DNA of 64,000 nucleotides from Lacrimispora defluvii (GTDB taxonomy: Bacteria > Bacillota > Clostridia > Lachnospirales > Lachnospiraceae): assembly GCA_013036995.1 (NCBI GenBank), contig JAAOXG010000039.1, positions 62,001 to 126,000 on the forward strand. The letters are read 5' to 3'. The position numbers and the translations under genes were made by a program. Positions within the stretch are counted from its first letter, which is position 1. The number at the start of each line of letters is the position of its first letter. The notes below the pieces were generated by a model. It did not search any database. It was not told the origin of the DNA and saw only the letters and a program-made list of their open reading frames with translations. Positions 7,411-15,166 of this stretch are shown piece by piece.

Positions 7411-7427
7411 GTTGCGACGGTCGCAAC
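7411..7427. repeat. 17-bp perfect palindrome before the scaffold gene
   Basis: GTTGCGACGGTCGCAAC is a perfect inverted repeat around a central base. It lies in the roughly 170-bp gene-poor gap between a small gene and the scaffold gene. No T run follows on either strand, so a protein-binding site is more likely than a terminator. Between it and the scaffold gene there is also a possible 9-codon leader frame (ATG with GGAGG upstream), which I do not list as a gene. Confidence 0.5.
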
Positions 7428-7431
7428 GCAG

Positions 7432-7471
7432 AATATAAAAATACCACCAATCCTTAATAGATCAGTGGTAT
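7432..7471 (-). terminator. Intrinsic terminator after the 68-aa gene
   Basis: On the minus strand ATACCAC pairs with GTGGTAT around a 17-nt loop, followed by a T-rich stretch. The first arm begins at the stop codon of the 68-residue gene. A related hairpin ends the preceding gene at 7712-7751. Confidence 0.6.
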
Positions 7472-7677
7472 CAGCCATTCATTACAATATCTCCTTCTTC
7501 ATAATGCTTAAGGATCTCCAACTCTCCCAGTTCTTTCAACCTAGCAGGAAATTCTTTCTGTTTTTCCAAATCTTCCGCAGACAAAACACAAGTGCTTGGA
7601 AAATACTCTTCAATTAATTGATGTACTTTATCTTCATTCTCTGGATCATGAAGCCACTGTTTTGGAATGTAAACCAT
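7471..7677 (-). CDS. Small hypothetical phage protein (68 aa)
   Basis: The protein begins MVYIPKQWLHDPENEDKVHQLIEEYFPS and is acidic with Trp and Tyr. No family is recognised. ATG 7677 is chosen because GGAGGGAATAAA lies just upstream; the ORF can be extended 18 codons without a ribosome site. It lies within the virion-protein operon between the minor head protein and the scaffold, and is bracketed by two similar terminator hairpins. That arrangement suggests an inserted accessory cassette rather than a core structural gene. Confidence 0.55.
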   Translation of the reverse strand: MVYIPKQWLHDPENEDKVHQLIEEYFPSTCVLSAEDLEKQKEFPARLKELGELEILKHYEEGDIVMNG

Positions 7678-7711
7678 TATTTTATTCCCTCCTTCCACAT
7701 AGGTATATAAT

Positions 7712-7751
7712 TTAATAATACCACCGGCCATTTTACTGACTGATGGTATTA
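7712..7751 (-). terminator. Intrinsic terminator after the 65-aa gene
   Basis: On the minus strand AATACCAT pairs with GTGGTATT around a loop that includes the region before the next gene, followed by ATTAAATT. The stop codon of the 65-residue gene lies in the first arm. The stem is related in sequence to that at 7441-7471. Confidence 0.5.
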
Positions 7752-7946
7752 ACTGTTGTTCTGTGCTTCAGCTTTCCTTAACTCTGCTTCAAAAATGCTA
7801 AGTGCTTGTTTATCTTCCTTCGTTTTTGTTGGAAAGACATTGTTTAATAGCTTTCGGGATTCTGGTTCATCTATCACATAATCCCCATTTTTATCAGTTA
7901 GATATTCGCCATTTTTATTCTTTTTAAATATGGCTCCGATTACCAT
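7749..7946 (-). CDS. Small hypothetical phage protein (65 aa)
   Basis: This protein begins MVIGAIFKKNKNGEYLTDKNGDYVIDEPESRKLL. The KNGEYLTDKNGDYVID part is a short internal duplication (NGEYLTDKNGDYVIDE). A charged helical C-terminus follows. AAGGAGGTAGCC lies before the ATG, so it is very likely translated. It sits 10 bases after the minor head protein gene and ends in a terminator hairpin. I do not recognise a family. Confidence 0.6.
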   Translation of the reverse strand: MVIGAIFKKNKNGEYLTDKNGDYVIDEPESRKLLNNVFPTKTKEDKQALSIFEAELRKAEAQNNS

Positions 7947-7956
7947 GGCTACCTCC

Positions 7957-9771
7957 TTAATGGTACATTTTCTTTATTCTATCATATTCAGCCATAAGTG
8001 CCAAGGCTTCTTTTGTCGGCTTCGTTCCATGTACAGAAGAAAAAGCCTCAGCAAATGCTTCTGAATGTTCTGATACTGCATATCCGCTTATTTTCTTCTG
8101 AAGCTTACCCGCTGTAATATGTAGTTTTTTTGCTGTTTCTTCAACCCTGACCTTGCTGAAAGCCTTTCCTGCCACTCTTACATTTTTCCATTCATCTGCT
8201 GTAAATTTACCATTAATATCAATATGACACATTTTAAGACCCATCTCATCTGCCATGGCGTGAGCGAATTCATGGTCAACAATATTTTCATAAGTTGTGC
8301 CTTTAGGGAAATGTCCAGACTTAACAAGGGAAGAATACTTTTTACTTAGCACTTCTATGTTTTTATATTCTTCCTGGTTAAATTGTATAGATCGGCTTAT
8401 TCTGCCATCTCCTCCCGGAGTCAGAACCCTTGCAGCATAAGCGCCCTCTCCTAAAGTATCCGTAAATTCAAATTCCTGAATGAATCCTTTCATATGCGAA
8501 TTTTCTATTATAAGCTGCCCAAATCTCCTATTTATGGAGTTTACATTTTCTAACGGAATATCTTCGGCACCTTTAATTAAAACTGAGAATTCCTTAAAAG
8601 CGTATTCCTTTGCTTCCTGTAATGAGTTTGCTGGTACAAAATCATTTGTAATATAGTCTACTTTTTCTTCGGTCACTTTCTTCGTCTGTATTTTCTTAAA
8701 GAATCCAATTTCTTCTTTTTCAGACTGGCTCTCCCATTGCTGCCTTTTCTTATCGTAAGCTTTTTTATTGGATTCATCTAAGGAATATTCAGCCAATCTT
8801 TTAAACTTATCCGCCTGTCTCTGATTGTATTGCTGATCCTGCTCCTGCTTATAAGATTTTTCTATGGATTTTAGTTCTTCTCTGGTCCAGGTATCTTCTG
8901 CTGTAGATATCCCAGGGAAATATGTGCTATGACTATCTTTGCACCTTGGGTGATAAAGACCTCTTGCAATGGCTGCACTCATAAGAGGATATGGACCATC
9001 AGACGCCTTGCCTCCGCTCCACACATCATCAATCAGAACTTTTCCTACAAATGGGAGACACTTGGGACAGGGGTTTCCACGCTTACCCACTATAACGGTG
9101 CTGATTCCCCACTCCTGACGCTTCTCCCCCTCTCCCTGCAAGTAGGCACGTTTACTGGCTGTCCTGATTGCCATGTCTGCATAATCTGACAGAGCATGGC
9201 GCGCGCCATTCTTATACTCCACGCAGTTAAGCCCACGGGAAAGCATATCCTTAGTAGCCATATCCACTGCCTTTTCATAAGTACCGGCTCCGGAGTTGGC
9301 ATACACCTGGGCATTAAAAATAGCCTTACGATACTGGTCATTTGCCATTCGTAAGACTGCTGTTTCTGCTTTCTTCATATCATTGCCGGTTGCCTTGATC
9401 AGGGCTTCCAGCTTCCGGGTGTTCAGTTTGAAAAACTCTGCCTGCATGGTTGCCGAAGCGGGCTTATAACTTTTAAAGCCATTCTTGATAGCCCGGAGGA
9501 TCTGCGCTTCCTGCTTCATACCTCCCTGTTGTCTGGCTTGCCAGATAAGTTCTCCGATCTGAGAATTTATGCTTTTAAACTGCTTGCTGTACTTCTTCTG
9601 ATTTTGCAGCTTATATTTTTCCAGAGCCTTAAGCTGCTCTACCTGCCACATAGACCAGTCATATCCCTCTTTAAGCTCCTCCGCCCTGTGCCGGTTCATA
9701 TTCCGGATCATGGAGGCAATAAGTTCCTGCTCGATCGCTTCAAACGCAGCGGAGATATCATACTCATTCAT
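7957..9771 (-). CDS. Phage minor head protein with C-terminal HExxH metallopeptidase-like domain
   Basis: This 604-residue protein combines two parts. Residues 1 to about 290 match the minor capsid 2/head morphogenesis family: helical N-terminus, a CPKC motif (235-238) and a YHPRCKDSHSTYFPG motif (273-287). Residues about 370-604 hold HEFAH (500-504) and, about 65 residues later, SEHSEAFAEAF (567-577). That spacing and the Glu-rich third-ligand motif are those of gluzincin-type metalloproteases, including lethal-factor-like domains carried by phages. A charged linker (300-365) separates the parts. Few copies of such minor head proteins sit near the portal and may enter the host with DNA. Protease activity is inferred from motifs only. 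Confidence 0.85.
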   Translation of the reverse strand: MNEYDISAAFEAIEQELIASMIRNMNRHRAEELKEGYDWSMWQVEQLKALEKYKLQNQKKYSKQFKSINSQIGELIWQARQQGGMKQEAQILRAIKNGFKSYKPASATMQAEFFKLNTRKLEALIKATGNDMKKAETAVLRMANDQYRKAIFNAQVYANSGAGTYEKAVDMATKDMLSRGLNCVEYKNGARHALSDYADMAIRTASKRAYLQGEGEKRQEWGISTVIVGKRGNPCPKCLPFVGKVLIDDVWSGGKASDGPYPLMSAAIARGLYHPRCKDSHSTYFPGISTAEDTWTREELKSIEKSYKQEQDQQYNQRQADKFKRLAEYSLDESNKKAYDKKRQQWESQSEKEEIGFFKKIQTKKVTEEKVDYITNDFVPANSLQEAKEYAFKEFSVLIKGAEDIPLENVNSINRRFGQLIIENSHMKGFIQEFEFTDTLGEGAYAARVLTPGGDGRISRSIQFNQEEYKNIEVLSKKYSSLVKSGHFPKGTTYENIVDHEFAHAMADEMGLKMCHIDINGKFTADEWKNVRVAGKAFSKVRVEETAKKLHITAGKLQKKISGYAVSEHSEAFAEAFSSVHGTKPTKEALALMAEYDRIKKMYH

Positions 9772-9775
9772 GTGA

Positions 9776-9997
9776 TCACCTGCCGTTTGCTAAAACTTTA
9801 AATCCCTGTGCCTTAAATTTCCGGGTAAGATCTTTCAGCTGGGTAATGCTTTTGCACTTATCACACCGGAGCTCTGCATAATCCTTTTTTTCAACAGCGT
9901 AAATGCCAAACGGAACCTGCTCACTTGCCACTTTCAGAAGCCCCTGGTACTCCAGCTGGCTCATTTGGTACTGGCGGTTCATTACCTTCACTTTCAT
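9776..9997 (-). CDS. Small hypothetical phage protein between portal and minor head genes (73 aa)
   Basis: The protein reads MKVKVMNRQYQMSQLEYQGLLKVASEQ at its start and contains a CDKCKSITQLKDLTRKFKAQGFKV segment with a CxxC pair. Its first 77 bases overlap the 3' end of the portal gene in another frame. ATG 9997 has GGTGAAGGTAG upstream; ATG 9982 is an alternative. Short proteins of this type recur at this place in clostridial prophages, with unknown role. It ends four bases before the minor head gene. Confidence 0.6.
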   Translation of the reverse strand: MKVKVMNRQYQMSQLEYQGLLKVASEQVPFGIYAVEKKDYAELRCDKCKSITQLKDLTRKFKAQGFKVLANGR

Positions 9998-11477
9998 CTA
10001 CCTTCACCCCTTCCGTATTTAGTCCAGGCTCTTCTGCTTCAAAGATCCCCTGCTCAATCTTGATCCGCTTGACTTCTTCTGCCTTTTCATCTTCTGTCAA
10101 AGTATCGCCGTACATTTCATCTATGGACTTCTCTATGCTCATGACTCCACTGGTTCGCGCCTTACCGACCGTCTCCACAACGGCATCAAAGCCTGGGGCT
10201 GCATACTCTCCAAACTTGACGGAAACCTTGTACTCTCCAGGAGCCTTTTCCTGCATCTGGTCATAAGTCATCATAATTTTGCTTACCAGCTCAGGGAGAA
10301 CTTTACACAGCACCTTAACCAATGTCCCTCTGGTATGAGTGGTGATCTTCTCCTTTTCCCTTTGGCTTTCTGCATTGTCCGTCTTTTTCAGATCAATACC
10401 AAGAGTTGCTGGGGAAATGATACCTTGCAGCACTAAATCCAGAAAGGAGGTATAACTGTTTAAATACGCTTCGTAGGATATCTGAGGTTGAACCACCTCA
10501 ATTTTATCGCTGTATCCTTCCTTTTTTACTGCCCCGATTGCTATGTAATCATTGTCAAACTCATTCGGTTCTATCAGCTGCCCTGTATTGGGATCCCTGG
10601 GAACCATATCCTCTGGAATGTACCGGTTGACTCTGCCTTTTCTCACTGCATCAAGCCACTGGCTGATTACTTCGTCCAAAGCGTCCAGATCGTCCGTCTT
10701 GCCCTCAAACAGCGCTTTCCCTCGTCCTTTCCACTTGCTTGATGTGAAGAAGATAAGGGGTACTCCCATGATGTAATCCCCATCATAAGCGGTGTCTTCA
10801 TAGATTGCTGTTTCTGTAAGAGTATTAAGTGGAACTTCTCCGCCGGCATCGTCAAAGAGTTTATAAAGCACGTACCCTTTACCATAAGTCTCCTCTAAGC
10901 GGTATTCCTTTTCCTTGTTATCCGGATATGAGTAATTTGTGGAGAAGACAATCTCTGTAAGCCTGCCCCGCTGATATTTATATTCCACCCGATCCGCTTC
11001 GTAAAATTCTATGATCGGGTATTTACTGACCTGATCGAGACTTATTTTAAACGCACCATCACCAGCTGACAGAGCACCGGCTACCGCTTCGCCCAGGAGT
11101 CCTTCGAAGTCATTATCTTCTGCAATTTGATCCCATAATTCCTTTAAAGGCTGATTGTCCCCTTTTTCTCCGAAGCTGATATCATTTAGATCTGCGGTTA
11201 TGATATCCTTAAACCGATCCACTACGATACCCACAATGCCGGAATGGATCTTTCTTACCTTCCGGTACGGAACGGAAGCCCAGAACCTCGCCTTAAACAC
11301 ATCACAGTAAGCGGTCTGTTTGAAAAACTGTTCCAGCTCCGACGGATCTCCACGGTACCAGATCTTATTTTTTAGTACATTGCCTTGAAAGGAAAGCGGT
11401 TCCTTTATGACCACCTGCCTCTCTTTTGCTCCTACAATCTTAAGCAATTTAAAATACATATCCTTAAACCAACCCAA
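9921..11477 (-). CDS. Phage portal protein (SPP1 Gp6-like)
   Basis: This 518-residue protein should form the dodecameric portal through which DNA is packaged and ejected. It lies directly after the large terminase gene with no gap. Family-like features include the N-terminal MGWFKDMYFKLLKIVGAKER segment and the conserved KIHSGIVGIVVDRFKDIITADL helix. Others are AGDGAFKISLD, the FFTSSKWKGRGKALFEGKTDDLDALDEVISQWLDAVRKG stem region and a C-terminal acidic disordered tail (DESEGNEPPVPNEPAG). The length fits the SPP1/A118 portal group. The last 77 bases overlap the next small gene. Confidence 0.93.
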   Translation of the reverse strand: MGWFKDMYFKLLKIVGAKERQVVIKEPLSFQGNVLKNKIWYRGDPSELEQFFKQTAYCDVFKARFWASVPYRKVRKIHSGIVGIVVDRFKDIITADLNDISFGEKGDNQPLKELWDQIAEDNDFEGLLGEAVAGALSAGDGAFKISLDQVSKYPIIEFYEADRVEYKYQRGRLTEIVFSTNYSYPDNKEKEYRLEETYGKGYVLYKLFDDAGGEVPLNTLTETAIYEDTAYDGDYIMGVPLIFFTSSKWKGRGKALFEGKTDDLDALDEVISQWLDAVRKGRVNRYIPEDMVPRDPNTGQLIEPNEFDNDYIAIGAVKKEGYSDKIEVVQPQISYEAYLNSYTSFLDLVLQGIISPATLGIDLKKTDNAESQREKEKITTHTRGTLVKVLCKVLPELVSKIMMTYDQMQEKAPGEYKVSVKFGEYAAPGFDAVVETVGKARTSGVMSIEKSIDEMYGDTLTEDEKAEEVKRIKIEQGIFEAEEPGLNTEGVKVDESEGNEPPVPNEPAGVPGASESGK

Positions 11478-12872
11478 TTATGAAGCCCTCCTTCCTGTTC
11501 CAATTTTTACTTCGTATGGCAGCCATGCGTACTGCACACTGTTTATCATGTGATCGTTTCTGTCTTCTGGTGTATTGTCCTTGTCTTCCAACCAGCTGTA
11601 TACTTCAAGCTCCCGGATATAATTTAAGCAGATATCCACAATATAGAAACATGGCTTTGCTCCTGCATCGGCAAACCAGTTTAACTGATTAATGATACGG
11701 TCAATGATCTGCTCTTTCTTCCATGCATCATTGAAATTGTACACGCTGCCATTCAAGCGCTTATATTTTAAGAACTCCGTTATGGTTGCCTGATCTGCAG
11801 AATCGATAAAGGTATCTCTGGCAAATCCCCATTCGTTCCGGTTGCGATCAAGGAAGTCAATAAAGTTATGGACCGTATCCGTAGGAGCCAGGGGCGTTCC
11901 TAAATCTGCGTTGTTGTACACCTTTTCATCAAGCACATAGCAGTTGCCCCGGTTCGTAATCCCGATAAAGCTCATGGAAATGGTATCCGGTGACTTTTGC
12001 GAATAGGACGTATCAAGCCCTGCAGAAAAGTGTACAAACCACTCTGTCTGGTGGCGGTCGTTCTGATTCCGTATAAACTGCTTTGCATGAGCCTTACTGA
12101 CCACATGCTTCTTACGGTCAAAGTTCGGGAAGATCAGGCCGGTTGCCTTACCTCGTAAGCCCTGGATCTTATTCTTCCAGATCTTCGTACCTTTTGGCGT
12201 ATTCCGAATAATGTTCTCCAGCTTCTCCTTTGACAGACCCAAATTATGGGTAAAAGAAAAGAACCAATGCACCCAGCCGGGCTTTGGTTCCTCTCGTAAT
12301 TCTTCCAGTATTTCTTTTGGAGTCTCTTCCTCCCACTCAGGAAGAGGACGGGAGCAGTTAATATACTCCTTATAAACAGGGAGATTCGGATCATCAGGGT
12401 TAAGCGTCCCCATCAGATAATCACACCGCATGGCTGACTCTCTTACAAACTCAATATCGGCTGTGTTAATTTCGTCAATGTAAAGGCAGCCATACTGACC
12501 GCCCAAGGCTTTCTGCCACTTCTTTTTGTCGCCATAACCCAAGACGTAGATAACTTTATCTCCTCTCGAAGTATGAAAGAGAATGTGGGGGATCTTATCG
12601 TCTTTGGTACCGTTACCGTTGTATTCAGTTAGGATCCCGAAGTCGTCTATAATCCCCAGATCCTTATTGATGATATTCTTCTCGGCAGTACCGGTATCCT
12701 TTGCTGCTATGATGTGCAGTTTCTTAGGACTCTCCGCAACCTTAAGCATGAACTTAAAAAGACCGACTGTCGTTTTACCTGCAGCGGTTGTCCCTTCCAG
12801 AAACTCCACCGGAGCATCATGTTTAAGAAAGGCTTTGTACTTCTCTGACAAAAGCAGGCGTTCATTGCTCAT
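11478..12872 (-). CDS. terL: Terminase large subunit
   Basis: This 464-residue motor ATPase and nuclease cuts concatemeric phage DNA and drives it into the prohead. The Walker A motif is GTTAAGKTT (27-35) and the Walker B is CLYIDE (129-134). The C-terminal RNase H-like nuclease domain shows GLDTSYS (D287), FIDSAD (D357, D360) and DRNDHMINS (D440). The start ATG 12872 overlaps the stop of the small subunit by one base. The overall type is that of PBSX XtmB/SPP1-like terminases, so headful packaging from a pac site is plausible but not shown. Confidence 0.95.
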   Translation of the reverse strand: MSNERLLLSEKYKAFLKHDAPVEFLEGTTAAGKTTVGLFKFMLKVAESPKKLHIIAAKDTGTAEKNIINKDLGIIDDFGILTEYNGNGTKDDKIPHILFHTSRGDKVIYVLGYGDKKKWQKALGGQYGCLYIDEINTADIEFVRESAMRCDYLMGTLNPDDPNLPVYKEYINCSRPLPEWEEETPKEILEELREEPKPGWVHWFFSFTHNLGLSKEKLENIIRNTPKGTKIWKNKIQGLRGKATGLIFPNFDRKKHVVSKAHAKQFIRNQNDRHQTEWFVHFSAGLDTSYSQKSPDTISMSFIGITNRGNCYVLDEKVYNNADLGTPLAPTDTVHNFIDFLDRNRNEWGFARDTFIDSADQATITEFLKYKRLNGSVYNFNDAWKKEQIIDRIINQLNWFADAGAKPCFYIVDICLNYIRELEVYSWLEDKDNTPEDRNDHMINSVQYAWLPYEVKIGTGRRAS

Positions 12873-13399
12873 TATCCATCACCACCACGCATTTGCTTGA
12901 TCAGATCGTCAAGCTTTGTCTTCTCAGTCTCCAGGGTTCCGGAGACTTCCAGCTTATCCTTAAACATACCCAGATGCCTGCCGATCAGCTCCAGTGCCTT
13001 CCCTTTATCATTCAGCTTAATTTCAATTCCGTTTGCCCCTTCCTTGATTCCAGCAATGGCTCCCAGCTTATCCCCTGGCATTTCATCTGTAGTCTTAACC
13101 TGCACCGCTTTATAGGTTCCTTTGCTTTCAATCGTTACGAAGTCAGTGACATCCGCAAAGCCAATCTTAGCAAGTTCCTTTAAAACCATGTCCTGAGTGA
13201 TCTCGGTACGCTTTTCTCGGTCTTTCATTCGTTTTTCAACATAAGTGCCAACGTTAACATTAGTTAACATTCTACTTGCTGCCGCTTTAGCTGTTTCGTC
13301 CTTCTTTACCTTAGGGTATGCCACCTTGTAAGCTCTGGTAGCATTAAGATCAATCAGGTATTCATCTGCAAATATTTTCTGTTTGGCTGTTAATGCCAT
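12872..13399 (-). CDS. terS: Terminase small subunit
   Basis: This 175-residue protein should recognise the packaging site and deliver DNA to TerL. The N-terminal LTAKQKIFADEYLIDLNATRAYKVAYP (about 3-29) is the hallmark of the Terminase_2/XtmA family and contains its helix-turn-helix. The C-terminal part holds a helical oligomerisation region (DKGKALELIGRHLGMFKDKLEV). ATG 13399 has GAGGTGAGACTG directly upstream; a start seven codons earlier is less likely. The stop overlaps the terL start. Confidence 0.92.
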   Translation of the reverse strand: MALTAKQKIFADEYLIDLNATRAYKVAYPKVKKDETAKAAASRMLTNVNVGTYVEKRMKDREKRTEITQDMVLKELAKIGFADVTDFVTIESKGTYKAVQVKTTDEMPGDKLGAIAGIKEGANGIEIKLNDKGKALELIGRHLGMFKDKLEVSGTLETEKTKLDDLIKQMRGGDG

Positions 13400-13437
13400 C
13401 AGTCTCACCTCACCTTCCAATCTGGCTAATTTTTATA

Positions 13438-13473
13438 ACAAAAAAGAGACGGGGTTGGCCGCCTCTTTTTTGT
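13438..13473 (-). terminator. Bidirectional-looking terminator between hicB and terS
   Basis: AAAAAGAG-type and CTCTTTTT-type arms surround a GC-rich centre, giving T runs on either side. On the minus strand it would end the hicAB transcript before terS. That would separate the toxin-antitoxin unit from late transcription. Confidence 0.7.
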
Positions 13474-13529
13474 ACATGTGTTCGCTTAGTTTTAATACAT
13501 ACTTATTTGAGTATGAAAAAAAAATAAAA

Positions 13530-13946
13530 CTACTGTTTTACTCTTGATAATAATGCTTCCTGCAATACCTTGGAAACATTCAAATCCAATCTCTCTGCCT
13601 CCACGTTCAGCCAGTTCGGTAACGATACATTTCTCCTCACCATTCTATTATCCATTTTTCTCCTATACTCTGCAAAATCCACATCAACCATTGTTAATAT
13701 TCCGCTGGTATAGTCAAAGTCTTCTGTATCCTCTTTTGCTTTTGAGATTACATCCTGATAATCAGATGGTTCAGGTATTACTCTTCCATCATCTTCTAAA
13801 TCAATTCCTTTTAGTCCAATAGCATCTCGAGCCATATCAATTGCATCTGTAACGCTTCGTCCCTCTGTATATATATCCAGATCTGGAACATATACTAAAT
13901 AATCTGATCCACGTAAAGCTATAAATGTAGGATAAGCCTGCTTCAT
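13530..13946 (-). CDS. hicB: HicB-type antitoxin
   Basis: This 138-residue protein has the two HicB parts. The N-terminal partly degraded RNase H fold (YPTFIALRGSDYLVYVPDLDIYTEGRSVTDAIDMARDAI) should bind and mask HicA. The C-terminal ribbon-helix-helix-like region (RRNVSLPNWLNVEAERLDLNVSKVLQEAL) should bind the operator. ATG 13946 has AAAGGAGGGAGAACTA upstream; the longer ORF start is not supported. It follows hicA by 44 bases on the same strand and ends before a terminator. Confidence 0.93.
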   Translation of the reverse strand: MKQAYPTFIALRGSDYLVYVPDLDIYTEGRSVTDAIDMARDAIGLKGIDLEDDGRVIPEPSDYQDVISKAKEDTEDFDYTSGILTMVDVDFAEYRRKMDNRMVRRNVSLPNWLNVEAERLDLNVSKVLQEALLSRVKQ

Positions 13947-13990
13947 TAGTTCTCCCTCCTTTATGATAAACAGAAAAGAGATACTGGGGA

Positions 13991-14164
13991 TTATTTCAAT
14001 CCCCATTTTTTTAGTATCCTCTTTGCTGTGATTTCGTTTATTTCTGTGTGCCTTGGAACCTGCTCTGTATCGCTTCCCCGTTTATAAGTATCGTGGTTGC
14101 CACCATGTTCCTTGAAACGAAACCCCGCTTCTTCAAGCTTCTTAATTAGGTCTCTTTGTTTCAT
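13991..14164 (-). CDS. hicA: HicA-type mRNA interferase toxin
   Basis: This 57-residue toxin has the double-stranded RNA-binding-like HicA fold: KQRDLIKKLEEAGFRFKEHGGNHDTYKRG, with the catalytic His in GGNH (residues 21-24). The C-terminus EINEITAKRILKKWGLK is typical. It should cleave mRNA when freed from HicB. ATG 14164 has TAAGGAGGATACAC upstream; the longer ORF begins without a site. A consensus promoter lies 22 bases upstream, so the pair is transcribed independently of phage late genes. Confidence 0.93.
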   Translation of the reverse strand: MKQRDLIKKLEEAGFRFKEHGGNHDTYKRGSDTEQVPRHTEINEITAKRILKKWGLK

Positions 14165-14185
14165 GTGTATCCTCCTTACAATTAT

Positions 14186-14214
14186 ATTATACACATTTTT
14201 TGTGTATTTGTCAA
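14186..14214 (-). promoter_or_regulatory. hicAB promoter with palindromic operator
   Basis: On the minus strand TTGACA is followed after exactly 17 bases by TATAAT. The spacer contains the inverted repeat TACACA-AAAAA-TGTGTA, overlapping both elements, and a related TGTGTAAAAAATGTGTA lies just upstream. This is a good operator for HicB autorepression. The promoter match is direct; the repressor is inferred. Confidence 0.85.
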
Positions 14215-14319
14215 TATTAATACACATTTTTTACACACCATTTCATTATTGACCATTAGGCTACAGATTATACAAGATTAGTTTATCCTCTTTGTATAAT
14301 AAAAATTGGTTGCAAAAGA

Positions 14320-14356
14320 AAACACCCATTAAGGCATTACCAAGACAGGCGTTTTT
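14320..14356 (-). terminator. Weak terminator candidate after the late regulator gene
   Basis: On the minus strand AAAACGCC pairs with GGTGTTTT (one mismatch) around a long loop, followed by CTTTT. It lies in the 280-bp gene-free stretch 14228-14508 between hicA and the late regulator. The stretch also holds a short CCGGG/CCCGG hairpin near 14386-14403. I see no convincing gene there. Confidence 0.35.
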
Positions 14357-14508
14357 TAAGGAGAATATCAGGAATCAATCAGTCACCGGGCTGTTACACC
14401 CGGCAACCGTAGGGGGATTACCAAATTTATACAATTTTGGATATTACAATTATAACTCTGCTATATTGACTTGACAATGACAGCATTCTGACACTCCTTG
14501 TCAAGCCC

Positions 14509-15006
14509 TTAATCAAGTATGATCGCATCTGCTCCAAACAGGTATACGCATAAAATATTCGTAAGTTCCGAAACCCAACGCCACACTGTTCTATCAGCAC
14601 AATTTAATTCTTCTGCAATATCCTCTGGAGCCATAGCCTCCAGATAGAAGTACTTAAAAGCCTCATACTTTTCAGGAGTCTCCTTCCTGATCATTTCCTC
14701 TTCCAGAAGTCCCAGGCACTTATCTATATGCGCGATCATGACAATGCTCCGCAGCTTGCTTTTTATGATACTGTTTATGTAAATATCCTCTGCTGATAAT
14801 TCCTCCAGCTCTTCCCCGTCGTCCACGTCCGACAACTCAGAAACACCTTCCTGGACGCTCTTGCATATCCGGTTGTAGTTCTCCATAAGCTTTTTGGCAT
14901 TCTGGAATACCTTGACTTTCCTGTTTTTCTTCTGGGACTTCTCAAACTCCCTGACAGCTTCCAGAGCTGCCGTTCTAACTAATAACTCCGCCGCTTCTTT
15001 TTCCAA
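14509..15006 (-). CDS. Phage late-gene transcription regulator (sigma-like HTH, ArpU/RinA type)
   Basis: This 165-residue protein has a charged helical N-terminal half with a very acidic middle (SDVDDGEELEELSAEDI). Its C-terminal sigma-70 region 4-like helix-turn-helix is YEAFKYFYLEAMAPEDIAEELNCADRTVWRWVSELTNIL. Proteins of this kind immediately precede terminase genes in Gram-positive phages and switch on late transcription. The start is TTG 15006, with AGGAGGTGATAA upstream, overlapping closely with the previous zinc-ribbon gene. The exact subfamily is uncertain. Confidence 0.78.
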   Translation of the reverse strand: MEKEAAELLVRTAALEAVREFEKSQKKNRKVKVFQNAKKLMENYNRICKSVQEGVSELSDVDDGEELEELSAEDIYINSIIKSKLRSIVMIAHIDKCLGLLEEEMIRKETPEKYEAFKYFYLEAMAPEDIAEELNCADRTVWRWVSELTNILCVYLFGADAIILD

Positions 15007-15010
15007 ATTA

Positions 15011-15166
15011 TCACCTCCTCGCTGTCTTTTTCTCGTAATACGACCCTACCGCAAACAACCTCCCGTGATCCTTGCAACTGCAGCTTGTCCGTTTCGAATC
15101 AGAAGGATAAGTCTTTCCGCAGATCAGACACTTTTTTCGGATAACACTAAACTTTGTCTTTTCCAT
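15011..15166 (-). CDS. Small phage zinc-ribbon protein (51 aa)
   Basis: The short frame MEKTKFSVIRKKCLICGKTY has CxxC at residues 13-16 and CxC at 29-31, a probable zinc-binding knuckle, then a basic C-terminus. It ends inside the ribosome site of the late regulator gene and overlaps the previous gene by 20 bases, so the three genes are tightly packed. Many phages carry such short proteins near the late regulator. Function is unknown; a nucleic acid-binding role is plausible. Confidence 0.6.
   Translation of the reverse strand: MEKTKFSVIRKKCLICGKTYPSDSKRTSCSCKDHGRLFAVGSYYEKKTARR

Noticed and set aside
14292-14474. Rightward 60-codon ORF in the gap after hicA
   Set aside because: It has no ribosome site and no recognisable sequence, and it points against the surrounding operon.
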